A stretch of DNA of 64,000 bases from Chloroflexota bacterium (GCA_028287745.1 JAQBPB010000038.1:17878-81877); one strand, 5' to 3'. Positions 34,792-44,034 are shown, numbered from the stretch's first letter. Program-made: numbers and translations. Notes: generated by a model from the letters alone, not told the origin.

Positions 34792-35439
34792 TCAATGGGG
34801 GTGGGTGTTTTCGACCGGCTGTAAGGTGTCCAGGCCGATCATTTTCTCGCCGTTATTAAAACTCACCATCAGGTTAACCGCTTTCTCGGGAACCTGGAAC
34901 TTGAGGCTGCCGCTGGCAGCGCTGCCTTTTGGAATGAACTCGTCGCCGATATGGAATTGGATGGGCCCGGCTTCCTGCAGGCCGGGGCCGCTGACCCGGA
35001 ACGAATCAGGAGTGAAGCGCAAGCCGTTGCCGGACTGGGCCAACAGGGTAAAATCTATGGTAAAGCGGCGGAAACCTTTAGGGGCCATGTCCATACCCAT
35101 GGACGACATGCTCATGCCGGAGGCTGAGAATTTGTCAGTCTGGGGCGGCGCCATCACTTCGGAAGTAACCCGTTCGACCGTTAGCAAGCCGCCCGGCACA
35201 ATGACCGCATCGCCCAGGTGGGCATGGCTGCCAGCGTGGCCGTGAGAGTTATTTTCTCCAGCAAAAATCTGGGGAAGCATTAGAAACCCGGTAAGAAACA
35301 AGGCGGTTACGAAGGAGATTAGCCCCACAAGCGGCAGCGCGCTCAGCCGGGATTTGCCGGTAGGAGGAGATACCTCGGCCAGGACTTCGACCGGTACGAT
35401 TCTGGACCGGTGATAGGCCGTCATACTTTTTGTTGCCAT
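34792..35439 (-). CDS. Single-pass membrane partner protein of oxidase copy 1
   Basis: A 215-residue protein, the first gene of a two-gene unit with the giant oxidase. A cytoplasmic start of about 35 residues is followed by one membrane helix (about 37-57) and an outer beta-rich domain of the DUF4352-like type (FRRFTIDFTLLAQSGNGLRF). Two metal-friendly stretches stand out: HGHAGSHAH (about 66-74) and the methionine-rich MSMSSMGMDM (about 109-118), both typical of copper-binding segments, plus a final HPH. It could load copper into the oxidase or anchor it. Bacillus MnxG works with the small copper proteins MnxE and MnxF; homology to those is not claimed. The 233-residue gene before oxidase copy 2 has the same layout. 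Confidence 0.75.
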   Translation of the reverse strand: MATKSMTAYHRSRIVPVEVLAEVSPPTGKSRLSALPLVGLISFVTALFLTGFLMLPQIFAGENNSHGHAGSHAHLGDAVIVPGGLLTVERVTSEVMAPPQTDKFSASGMSMSSMGMDMAPKGFRRFTIDFTLLAQSGNGLRFTPDSFRVSGPGLQEAGPIQFHIGDEFIPKGSAASGSLKFQVPEKAVNLMVSFNNGEKMIGLDTLQPVENTHPH

Positions 35440-35856
35440 TGCCCTTAAACTTTCTTAATAAATCCGCCTCATATTCCGTTCCGGAAGGCGTAAACTACCT
35501 TTTCAACCTGTTAATTGAAGGTGGACTTACGACATGTAGGCCGGTTGCCGAAAACCATTGATTGGCTTATCCAGCGGTATTTGCCGTTTGCGCGTGCTCG
35601 CTTTGCACAACAGGCTGCGATACTTGATGGAGGCAGGAACTTATAACTTCGCAATATCACTTGGTATAGAAAAGATGGGTCGCGTGTTAAAAATATATTA
35701 AAACTATTCAGAGAAACCCGGTAGTGGAAAAAGAAGGAAAAGTGATAGTACTTTTTACAGGACTTAAGCGTACAAAAGGTAAGAAACCAGTCCTGACTTT
35801 TGGGGGTAATAATTACTTTCTTTTGCCGGTGGGGAGCTAACCGGCCCCAAATATAA

Positions 35857-35898
35857 AGTCCCGTGAATTACGTATTGAGAGGCGTAATTCACGGGACT
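35857..35898. repeat. Perfect 16-bp hairpin, repeat element copy A
   Basis: AGTCCCGTGAATTACG and CGTAATTCACGGGACT frame the loop TATTGAGAGG. The flank GGCAAAGTTGTAGTAAAG is also repeated in copy B 0.8 kb to the right. A small non-autonomous mobile element or a structured RNA are possible. Confidence 0.7.
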
Positions 35899-36417
35899 GG
35901 CAAAGTTGTAGTAAAGTAGGAAATTAGTTCGGAACCAACCACTGCCGGTTGGTGAAAAGTGGGCTAACCCGGCACCTAAAGTACTACCAGTGTAAAGCCT
36001 GCGCAGCGGCCCGGCTACCGGCCGCGCCCGCCGCTGAAGAAAGTAAAGGGGCCGTAGAAGCCGGGCTTTTAGCTGCTTGTTGATAATGCTGGCCGGGAAA
36101 TTTGCTGGCCTGATTTCGCCGGGGTATCACCAGGATTTGCACAGCCGGTCTGGTCAGTCGCAATTTTGTAGAAGGTTGTGTCTGCTTTGGAAATCCGAAA
36201 TTTCTTTTAGCCTGGCTCAGGCCTTATTTATAAGGTTAAACTAACGGTGTGCGTCAATATTGAACCAAAATAGGCTCGATTTGACCCTAAATACAGTTCA
36301 ATAGTTTTGAAAATGTTGTAAAACCTTGATTGGTGAAAGCGTACCCCAGATAGCGCCAAATAATTAGTTGAAAAGGAAAGGTAATCTGACTGACTTTGGT
36401 AAGCAAGTTGTTGTTAA

Positions 36418-36453
36418 CTAAAAGTACCGGTCAGGCATTGACATTTGTCAGTA
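36418..36453. repeat. 36-bp conserved upstream block, copy 1
   Basis: CTAAAAGTACC, nine variable bases with a shared CAGG, TTGAC, then a TTnGTyAGTA end. The same layout with identical spacing occurs at 43978-44013, upstream of oxidase module 2. The right part (TTGACATTTGTCA) is an inverted repeat. A shared regulator site is the likeliest explanation. Confidence 0.6.
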
Positions 36454-36682
36454 ATAGACCCTCTCTAAAGTAGATACGTTAAGGTCCGGAAAGTAAGTTT
36501 GGCGGGACCTTTAATAGAAGGCCCGGTACCGGAATTAGAAGGGAATATAACACTACTTTTAGAGGTACTAAAAATTATAATAAGTAAGTATAAAAACATT
36601 GACTTTTGGAGGTATTGCTAATTTCCTTTTGGCGGAGGTACGGCCAGGGAGGGAGAAAACCGGCAGAGGGTTTTTACCCTGA

Positions 36683-36751
36683 AATAAAGCCCGTGAATTG
36701 CTTATTGAGAAAAGCAACAACTGACGAGATTGGCAAAGTGGTAGTTAAAGG
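36683..36751. repeat. Degenerate repeat element copy B
   Basis: It aligns with copy A: AATAAAG-CCCGTGAATT, then TTATTGAGA and TTGGCAAAGTGGTAGTTAAAG. The right arm of the hairpin has decayed (AGCAACAACTGACGAGA), so copy B can no longer form the perfect stem. Confidence 0.6.
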
Positions 36752-36794
36752 GTATTTTCAAAAAATAAACTGAAGAAACAGCATTAAATTATAG

Positions 36795-36838
36795 CCCGGC
36801 GAGCCAGGACTCGATTTCTCAAGTCCTGGCTCGCCGGG
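36795..36838 (-). terminator. Terminator of the second multicopper oxidase gene
   Basis: CCCGGCGAGCCAGGACT (36795-36811) and AGTCCTGGCTCGCCGGG (36822-36838) form a perfect 17-bp stem with a 10-base loop, starting 12 bases after the oxidase stop. On the transcribed strand only a weak T-rich stretch follows. Confidence 0.75.
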
Positions 36839-36849
36839 TTACTTTCGGG

Positions 36850-39800
36850 CTACCGGCCGCACTTAGAGGTAAAGTAGGTAACCGTGGCCGTCGAGGCGGT
36901 GGAGGACAGTCCCTTATCTCCTTCGAAGAAGTAAAGGGTGTACTGGCCCGCCGCGAGCGAGTTGGTGGTTATACTAAAGGCACTCTTATTACCGGAGTCC
37001 TGGATTAACGGTGAGTTGACCCCGGTTTTAGCCGGATTTGGTAAACCACTGTAAGGGTTGCCCAGACTGATTGAAAGGCTGGCACTCTGCGCGAGCGGCA
37101 GGCTCCAACTTGCTGAAATCGGTCCGGCGGCCTGGGGATTAATTACTACGTAGTAACCCGTCCCCGATTGTAAGGCCACAACCGGCACCGTACAGGTCAG
37201 GGCTGTCAGCGGCGCAGGTGTTGAGGTTGGCGTCGCGGTCGGCGTTGGTGCCGGAGTGACAGTCGGCGCCGGCGTTGAAATTGGGTTAGGCGTGGGTGAC
37301 GGTGTAGGTGACGGTGTGGGTGACGGTGTAGGCAAAGAGCTTTGGCAGGCTGGAACAGTGGTCCCCTTCAAAGGCTCGATAGGGCAGGTCGTACCATCCG
37401 GTGCGAAGCTACGCATCAGACCCCACATACCGGCCTGTGTGAACGGCAACCGCCGGTCCTGGTAAACGAAGTCGCCTACCATCCTGGCCGGGCCGCCCAT
37501 ACCATCAACCACCGCATCCAGCGACTCGTAAGGGCCGACTGCACGAGTTTGCAGTTTAACCCCGTGGAGCATGGTCGGGTCCTGCAAGAAGGAGTGACCA
37601 CCCAGTGAGAAGGCATGCTCCTGCTCACTACCCGGTGTCCCAAATACGTGGATCTGGATAGGGTCGCCCGCATAAGCTTTGAGTATCGGCGTGGTCGGGT
37701 CGCCGTAGGTCAGCGAACTGAACATCTTGGAGTCATCCTTGCGCTGGGCAACATTCTTATAGTTGACCAGCGTGCCGGTGCGCTTGGCGTCGTTCGGGTA
37801 ACCGCCCGTCATCAGGCTGCTTCCAATAATCGCATCCTGTTCTGCCAGGGCCAGGGTAAAGTCACGGTAGGCCGGTTTAGTGTCATCGGAGAAGCGCACG
37901 TCAACCGTTGTCCCGATATCCCTGGGCTCCCCCGACAGGGGGTCGGTGAATTTCGCGCCAGGCTTGGCTACGACCAGCGCCCCGTACAACCCATCCCGGC
38001 CCAGGTCGGCCGCTTCCGGGTTTACAAGCGTGGCTACGTTGCCGCCAAAGGCCGCGATAGGGGTCGAGCCAAGCCGCCAGGTATCGGCATAGTACATGTA
38101 AGTCCTGGATTGGCCGAGCGGGACGGTTTGTTCCGGCCCATACCCGATATTCACACCGGACGAATTCGGGTCGCTTGCCAGCTTGGGCAGGTTAAAGGAA
38201 ACCCGGCTCAGGCCGCTTTTTGCATCATTAGTCAGCGTTACCTTCACGCACTCGCCCTGCGAAACGTGCAGCACCAGCGGGTCAGGCTGTTTTGTACCGG
38301 CCAGGACAGCGGCAGCATCAACCGTCGGCACGAAAGCCTGGGTCGCGCCTGGCAACCCCTTCGGCACCTTGACCGCGCTGATAGCAAAACTATGCAGCGG
38401 AGCCGAACCGGGACACGGGTTGCCAGGGTCGGTCAGTACCGGCGGACGGCCGTCTGTGCTGGTCATGACTGTCGCGGCCTTACCGGGCGTGTTACCGGGC
38501 AGCGGTTGCAGGTCCGGAACGCTCCCGTCCAGCACCCGGATATTACCCCAGGCACCGTCGCGGAAAGCCGTCCCATTGCCGTCATGGTACAGGAAGTCGC
38601 CTGCCTTGTTCAGGCCCTTCCCGCCGGTACCATCATCCAGCACCAGGGTATAGCGTTCGGAAATACCGTAGTGCAGGGCGCTTAGCTGAGAAGCCGTGTT
38701 CGGGCCCCACGCCCCCCTGGCATCCACCTTGTCGGAGTAGCGCATCTCGGTAGAAAAGCGCGCCCCTTCTATAGCCAGCACGTTAAGGTTCTGGCTGACG
38801 TTAATCGTCCTTATAATCAACTGGTCACCCTTGTAAGCCCGTGGGATAGGCGTATAGGGGTCGCCGTGAGTATAAGAACTGAACAGCAGGGAAGGGTCGC
38901 CATTAACTTTCAACCGGTCGGCCCAGGGCACCGAATGCAGGTTGAACGAACTCTCCGCCGGTAGCGGCGAGCCGATAGTGCCGTGATTATCAATCGTCCA
39001 CAGCACCTGCTCTCTAAAACTGCCGTCCACGTACCCCGGCATGAGGCCGGTAGTACAGCCGTTTGAAGGCAGGCAGCGGATGTCGGCCAGGGCTCCCGAA
39101 GTTATTTCTGCGCCGGTCCTGGGGTCGTGGTAAGTCGCGCCGCGCGGCTCAATCACCAGCTGGCCGACCATACCATGACTCCAGCCGTAGATGCCGTTGA
39201 CGTGGTCGTGGAAGAAGATGTTGTCCAGCGCAATATCGGGATACCAGATGTACTGCGCGAACTCTACCCCGGCCCATTCCCCTGAAGCATGGGCCTTTTC
39301 CAGGGGTTTTTCCAGCGTGACCGTTCCGGCACCGGTTGCGGTGTTGGTAACATTGAGTGCAACGATTTTGTTAATCTCGATGTTGTTGGTACCTTCACCG
39401 ATAGCGAAAGCTATACCCGGTTTGAATTTAGCCGCGTTGGAAAGGGCCAATATCGTATCCCCGGCCGCCGCCCCGTTCGCGCCGGTCAACTGGCTGTCCA
39501 TAAGTTTGTAAGGCCGGACCGATTGCTCGAAGGAGAAGCCTGAAATCACACCGTCCGAAGCCTGGGTGTCGAACTGCACATGGTGAATGTGAATGTTGGT
39601 CTTGGCGTAGGGCAGTTCGGGGTCGCCGTCTTGCTGCTCGCTAACCAGTGTATTGAAAAGACAGTCACCGGTATTGGCCCGCAGCGCAATCGGTTCCCGG
39701 CTGGTGGCGTTGGCCGGGTCAAGCATGGCCGCCTTGTTTTGGGCCAGGACAAAGATACCCCCCCTGGTATCAATGTTCGGGTCAGGCAGACCGGCCGCCA

Positions 39801-42480
39801 GGGCTTTGGCCGCCACTTCGGTATGCGGAATTGGCACAGGGAGCGCGATGATGTTGTTATAACGAATCTGGGGCGTAGCAGGCGATACCGCGTCACCGGC
39901 CTTTGGATCAGCTACACCGGCCGGACAAATCGTATCATTTCGCCCGGCATATGGATCAATTTTCTTGGTGTCCACCGGCCTGGCTTTCTCGCCCAGGTAG
40001 GGCGCGCCGGAGTGGCCGTTTGGCGCGAAAGGCGGCCGGGAGCCAATGTGCGGCCGCAACAGCGGGAAGGCTGGCCGGCCGTTAAGCGGGTTAAAGAGAA
40101 TAACCGGCCGGTTGCTATTGGCACCCGCCAGGAACCGGTCAACTATCAGGGAGCCGGGGTGGCCTGCCAGGATACGGGCGTGGTCAACCCAGTTACTTGT
40201 ATCTTCAATCTCGTTAACGTAAATCGGCTTGCCGGTACTGGTATCTATCTGCCAGTCCATCACCGAACCGTCCTGGGAGAAAGAGCTGTTACCCACGCTG
40301 TTAGTGGTTTTGGCTTTTACACCCTGCGGCGGCAACTGCGGCCTGATCCAGGCCTCGAGGTCGGTGGCATCAGCGATGGTCTGGCCGTTAATGGTTTTGC
40401 CAATCAGCATGGACGAGTCAACCGCCGCTGGCATAGCCGCCCGGCTGGGCAGGGTATCCAGGTCCGGCTGAAGCGTATCAAAAACGCGCCAGAAACCCCA
40501 CATGCCGGAGAAGTAGTGGTGGGCGATGTGGCAGTGGAAAACAAATTCACCGGCGAGTTGCTGGTTACTACCGGCGCCGCCTTCGATTTCCAGGTTGTAG
40601 CTTTCACCCGGGCCGATGTTCTGCGCATCCAGCTGCCAGGATTCGGAGCGTTCTATCTGGGGATGTTTGTCCAGGCCGGTCTTGCCGTAGTCCCAGGTCT
40701 GGTCGGCGCGCGGGTTGAAGCGCCAGCGGATTGCGCCGCCGTGAAGGTGATAGACATGGAAGACTTCACTTCCGGCATGCATAACCCGGAACTTGGTGGG
40801 GTCACCGACATAGCCGCGTGGAATAATGGTGGCCGGGTCGCCAAAAGTATACGAGCCGTAGGTCTGGGACTTTTGGTCCGGGTTGAGTTCCAGGCGGTCC
40901 ATAAAAGGCTCGGAGCGGTAGTTGAAGCCGCGCGAACCGGGCCGGTAAGCGTCGGTATGCGGGTCGCGGGTGGGCAGGTTATTGCCTTTGGCATTTTTAA
41001 TCGGGTAATTCTCGTCACCGATATCATGCATAACCTTGACGTTTTCCCGGAAGGCCGGGCAGGCGAAACCGTTGCACCAGCCGTCAGCAGCGGCGGTCGG
41101 ACCGGGCAGAATTGTCCTGGCCCAGCCGGAGTCGGTCTGGGGGTTGGCCTGGCTGACCGGGGTCGTGCTGTCATCGGGCCGGAAGTACTGGGAACCGGGC
41201 GGCTCAACCGTCAGAGTCCCAAAAAGGCCGTGCTCAACGGCGGTGCGGTTGCTGGGACCGGGGTGCATGTAGCGGGCACCTTCCAGGGCCGGGTCGTTCG
41301 GAATGAAGTATTTGTACAGGATGGTGCCGCCTTTGGCAACGCCGGTCTGGGGGTTATTGCCAACACCGTCACCGGAAGAACCAGTATGGAAGGCCAGACC
41401 ATCAATGTGAAGGCCGTAAATACCGTCGTCGGCGTTGCCGCCGCTGTCATTCTTGGCCGGGGAAGCATTGTTGGTCAGGGCGATTTCGACACAATCGTTA
41501 GCGTTGGCCCGGATTACCAGCGACTGCATAAGGTCTTCTTGCATCCGGACGCGGCCGTTGGCATCTTTAAGCGGGTTGCCGCTGGCATCTTTAACCGGGA
41601 AGCCGTTCAGGCCGATGGAAACCCGGTCCTGGAACGGTTTGGCTAGTTGATCTTTGAGCGCTTTGACGTTCTGGCTCAATATATACATTTTGCCAAAAGG
41701 ATCGTGGTCCCCGAAGCGGTTAAGCGTAATATCCACGTCAATAATCTGGATATCAAAATGCTTGAGGGGCGCGTTGGCCGGGCAAGGCGAGCCTGGGTCG
41801 GTGGCGGCAAGCGCGGCCGGGCTGGACTCGTTGATGTTAACGGCCAGGGAGAGCAGCATCATGACGACTACCAGGCCGTTAAAGCTGGCCCGGTGCCAGC
41901 CCAGGCGGCGGCGGCGGTCGTTCTTTTGCAGGCTGTACCAGCGGACTACCCTGGGCCGTAAATTTGAAAGGGCCAGCAGCACGAGCGCCGCCGCCGAAGA
42001 AAGAACCAGGTTACCACAAAGAGCCAGCATGCCGTCACGCAGCAGGTGGCTGAAAAAGGGCATTTCGGGCCCGGTGCCGTGTAAGTGGTAAGCACTGAAC
42101 AGGTAAGCATGGACCGGTTGTCCAAACGCCATCGCCGCGCTTACCACCAGGGCCATAATATAGGTCCGTAGCAGTATTACCGGCTTGCCGAAAAGAGCGA
42201 GTTGATAGCGCCGGGCAATTTTCCCGACTATCAGAAAGGTAAGCAAGACAGCTACGAGTACCAGCGGCAGCAGCAGGGTGGCATCCCGTAACCAGTGCAG
42301 CACGGATGAAGGGGCATTACTTTCCCCGGCGCCTTCCGCCTCGTGCAGGAGATGCAGCCATAGGCCTCCTCCATAAGCGAACAAAATGGTGGAAAAGGCA
42401 ATTAAGGCGGGTTGAGACAATTCAGGGGGGAGTGCGCGTGCCAGTTTAGGGATAAGCCTTTTTACTTTAAATAGTGCCAT
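36850..42480 (-). CDS. Giant membrane-anchored multicopper oxidase (MnxG-like), copy 2
   Basis: An 1,876-residue paralogue of the 29089-34695 protein. About six membrane helices (about 22-215) precede three two-cupredoxin modules that start near residues 232, 850 and 1390. Copper ligands: HVYHLHG (575-580), HCHIAHHYFSGM (649-660, type 1 site with axial Met660), HIHH (964-967) and HDH (1091-1093). The order, HCH domain before HIH/HDH domains, is reversed compared with laccase. NRFGDHDPFGKMYIL is close to the opening of MnxG-type manganese oxidases. Module 2 carries an insert of about 75 residues (about 994-1068). A (TPSP)n-like linker (about 1715-1755) and an Ig-like end follow. Mn(II) or another metal is the likely substrate, by inference. 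It follows the 233-residue partner gene by about 208 bases. Confidence 0.88.
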   Translation of the reverse strand: MALFKVKRLIPKLARALPPELSQPALIAFSTILFAYGGGLWLHLLHEAEGAGESNAPSSVLHWLRDATLLLPLVLVAVLLTFLIVGKIARRYQLALFGKPVILLRTYIMALVVSAAMAFGQPVHAYLFSAYHLHGTGPEMPFFSHLLRDGMLALCGNLVLSSAAALVLLALSNLRPRVVRWYSLQKNDRRRRLGWHRASFNGLVVVMMLLSLAVNINESSPAALAATDPGSPCPANAPLKHFDIQIIDVDITLNRFGDHDPFGKMYILSQNVKALKDQLAKPFQDRVSIGLNGFPVKDASGNPLKDANGRVRMQEDLMQSLVIRANANDCVEIALTNNASPAKNDSGGNADDGIYGLHIDGLAFHTGSSGDGVGNNPQTGVAKGGTILYKYFIPNDPALEGARYMHPGPSNRTAVEHGLFGTLTVEPPGSQYFRPDDSTTPVSQANPQTDSGWARTILPGPTAAADGWCNGFACPAFRENVKVMHDIGDENYPIKNAKGNNLPTRDPHTDAYRPGSRGFNYRSEPFMDRLELNPDQKSQTYGSYTFGDPATIIPRGYVGDPTKFRVMHAGSEVFHVYHLHGGAIRWRFNPRADQTWDYGKTGLDKHPQIERSESWQLDAQNIGPGESYNLEIEGGAGSNQQLAGEFVFHCHIAHHYFSGMWGFWRVFDTLQPDLDTLPSRAAMPAAVDSSMLIGKTINGQTIADATDLEAWIRPQLPPQGVKAKTTNSVGNSSFSQDGSVMDWQIDTSTGKPIYVNEIEDTSNWVDHARILAGHPGSLIVDRFLAGANSNRPVILFNPLNGRPAFPLLRPHIGSRPPFAPNGHSGAPYLGEKARPVDTKKIDPYAGRNDTICPAGVADPKAGDAVSPATPQIRYNNIIALPVPIPHTEVAAKALAAGLPDPNIDTRGGIFVLAQNKAAMLDPANATSREPIALRANTGDCLFNTLVSEQQDGDPELPYAKTNIHIHHVQFDTQASDGVISGFSFEQSVRPYKLMDSQLTGANGAAAGDTILALSNAAKFKPGIAFAIGEGTNNIEINKIVALNVTNTATGAGTVTLEKPLEKAHASGEWAGVEFAQYIWYPDIALDNIFFHDHVNGIYGWSHGMVGQLVIEPRGATYHDPRTGAEITSGALADIRCLPSNGCTTGLMPGYVDGSFREQVLWTIDNHGTIGSPLPAESSFNLHSVPWADRLKVNGDPSLLFSSYTHGDPYTPIPRAYKGDQLIIRTINVSQNLNVLAIEGARFSTEMRYSDKVDARGAWGPNTASQLSALHYGISERYTLVLDDGTGGKGLNKAGDFLYHDGNGTAFRDGAWGNIRVLDGSVPDLQPLPGNTPGKAATVMTSTDGRPPVLTDPGNPCPGSAPLHSFAISAVKVPKGLPGATQAFVPTVDAAAVLAGTKQPDPLVLHVSQGECVKVTLTNDAKSGLSRVSFNLPKLASDPNSSGVNIGYGPEQTVPLGQSRTYMYYADTWRLGSTPIAAFGGNVATLVNPEAADLGRDGLYGALVVAKPGAKFTDPLSGEPRDIGTTVDVRFSDDTKPAYRDFTLALAEQDAIIGSSLMTGGYPNDAKRTGTLVNYKNVAQRKDDSKMFSSLTYGDPTTPILKAYAGDPIQIHVFGTPGSEQEHAFSLGGHSFLQDPTMLHGVKLQTRAVGPYESLDAVVDGMGGPARMVGDFVYQDRRLPFTQAGMWGLMRSFAPDGTTCPIEPLKGTTVPACQSSLPTPSPTPSPTPSPTPNPISTPAPTVTPAPTPTATPTSTPAPLTALTCTVPVVALQSGTGYYVVINPQAAGPISASWSLPLAQSASLSISLGNPYSGLPNPAKTGVNSPLIQDSGNKSAFSITTNSLAAGQYTLYFFEGDKGLSSTASTATVTYFTSKCGR
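37291..37332. repeat. 12-bp tandem repeats encoding a Pro-rich linker
   Basis: GGTGACGGTGTA-type 12-base units in three near-identical copies (plus strand reading) encode the PTPSPTPSP part of the linker in oxidase copy 2. Likely slippage-prone. Confidence 0.7.
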
Positions 42481-42688
42481 TCTAATAGACCTTTCTTAAT
42501 TAAAGCTTGAAATCGGAGCGGTCACCCGGTTATTACTAAACTTACCCTTAATTATTCCAGGTATGGCTGTAGAGACAGCAAAAGGACAGCACAAACTTAA
42601 GCGCCTGTCTTAAGTAATAACAGCCTCTTATTCCGCCGCTGAAAAGCAATTTTAAGGATTATTCGGGTTCCGGTTTAGGATTTGTCCT

Positions 42689-43390
42689 TTAAGGATGAGT
42701 ATTATGCCCGGTTGTATCCTTTTCGGGATGGTTGTCTACGGCGCCCAAATCGACGTAGATAGGGTGATTTAAAGCCGGGTCGTGGTACTCAACCCAGAGG
42801 TTGGAACCGTCCCGGTCCGTAACGAAACTCAGGGTGGCATTGATACTGGCCCCGGGCTGAAGAGTACCGGGCCGGATACTTGCGCCAAAGAGCTGCAAAG
42901 GTTCCTGCTTATTCAGAGTCTTTAACTGAAATTGCTCCGGTGAATAATCTACCGGCCCTGACAGGTTGTTGGTAAACCTGACAAAGACCTGGATCTGAAT
43001 TTTATCCGGGGTAATATAATTCTGGATACCGTGAGTATTACCGGCCAGGTCCCCTGCCGTCAGGCCAGCTACCTCATCAACGTGTTCGATAACTAAAACC
43101 CCAAAGCTGGTTTTTATGTTCTGGCCGACCTGGAAAGAAGTACCTTCCTGGAGGGCGGTGGTCCTGGTCAACATTTGATTACTCATAAAGGCCCCACCGG
43201 CGGCCAGGATGGCAATAATGGAAACCAGGGTGAATAAATAAAGGCTTCGCTGGAACCGGGATAAAGAGGGTTCTTTAGAAGATTGGCCGGGGACAGGCGG
43301 GGTTGCCGCCAGTAACGAACCGCCCCTGTCAGCAGCGGTAAAGGTAGGCCCGGCTTTACGGTAATGCCGGTGGTTAGTAAGTGACTTCAC
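42689..43390 (-). CDS. Single-pass membrane partner protein of oxidase copy 2
   Basis: A 233-residue protein that starts with GTG at 43390 after AGGAAA. A cytoplasmic start of about 47 residues, one membrane helix (about 49-70) and an outer beta-rich domain (about 80-215, with IQVFVRFTNNLSGPVDYSPEQFQLKT in two short stretches) give the same layout as the 215-residue gene before oxidase copy 1. It lacks the Met-rich stretch of that protein but ends in a His-containing tail (NHPEKDTTGHNTHP). A role as an anchor or copper-delivery subunit of the oxidase is inferred from the repeated gene pair. Confidence 0.72.
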   Translation of the reverse strand: MKSLTNHRHYRKAGPTFTAADRGGSLLAATPPVPGQSSKEPSLSRFQRSLYLFTLVSIIAILAAGGAFMSNQMLTRTTALQEGTSFQVGQNIKTSFGVLVIEHVDEVAGLTAGDLAGNTHGIQNYITPDKIQIQVFVRFTNNLSGPVDYSPEQFQLKTLNKQEPLQLFGASIRPGTLQPGASINATLSFVTDRDGSNLWVEYHDPALNHPIYVDLGAVDNHPEKDTTGHNTHP

Positions 43391-43977
43391 AGGAAAGTTT
43401 CCTTTTCTTGAACTGATAACTACTTATTTTGCCAGGACCCATATTAAGCACATTAGCCAGGCCGGGGACAGAATTGAAGCCACTTTTGGAGTTATTACAA
43501 AATTCAGGACTGATCTTTGGCGAGATGTGTGCTGGTGGAAACGCCTGCCGTGGCAAATATGGGCCGGTCTGGGAATAAAAAAAGATTTTATAACGTTAAT
43601 TAACGCAGAGCTTCGCTGAAATTAAGCCTGGGAAAAGAATTGGCCTGGGCCAACCACAACTTCCCAGGGTTAATGTTACCGGAGCCGGTGGAAAATCAGG
43701 TGAGGGGCAGCACGTTTTTAATGGAGAAGGTCAGAACATAAAGTTTAGAAGGCTGCCCATGTCTACGATGGAGGCTGGCAAGCCCGGTTTAACCGTCCAC
43801 TTGCAAACTGTCCAATTGGTTATGGAGATCGTGCATTGCCCCAGGCCTGACTTAACTCTTTTAAGGGTTCGCTCCCATTAAACTTGTCTTTTGATATTAG
43901 AGTACTATGACAACCAATAGCAGATTAGTTGTAAAGGACAGCTATTCAGACAGACTTAGGGTAGAGGTTTTAGCTAT

Positions 43978-44013
43978 CTAAAAGTACCATCAGGTGGTTG
44001 ACTTTAGTTAGTA
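43978..44013. repeat. 36-bp conserved upstream block, copy 2
   Basis: CTAAAAGTACC, nine bases ending TGG, TTGAC, then TTTAGTTAGTA: the same order and spacing as at 36418-36453. Between the copies 11 of the first 11 bases and the TTGAC core are identical. Confidence 0.6.
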
Positions 44014-44034
44014 TGGTTTATTAACTAAAGTCAA
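43998..44034. promoter_or_regulatory. 13-bp inverted repeat, candidate operator
   Basis: TTGACTTTAGTTA (43998-44010) and TAACTAAAGTCAA (44022-44034) are perfect inverse copies with 11 bases between. The half site matches the palindrome upstream of the exopolysaccharide operon (TTGACTTTAGTCAA). Confidence 0.5.

Larger units (their letters stand above)
35440..36849. other. 1.4-kb gap upstream of oxidase module 1
   Basis: No gene is supported. Contents in order: a 16-bp perfect hairpin at 35857-35898, the 36-base conserved block at 36418-36453, a degenerate copy of the hairpin element at 36683-36751 and the terminator of oxidase copy 2 at 36795-36838. The stretch 35990-36060 is GC-rich and differs from its AT-rich surroundings. 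The promoter of the 35439 gene should lie in the right part, but I could not fix it. Confidence 0.6.

Noticed and set aside
37615..38685. A 356-codon rightward open frame
   Set aside because: Antisense of module 3 of oxidase copy 2; no ribosome site and no domain pattern.
39580..41646. A 688-codon rightward open frame
   Set aside because: It is the exact antisense of oxidase copy 2, whose copper motifs and domain repeats are unmistakable. The rightward translation has no recognisable domain and reflects GC-rich codon bias.
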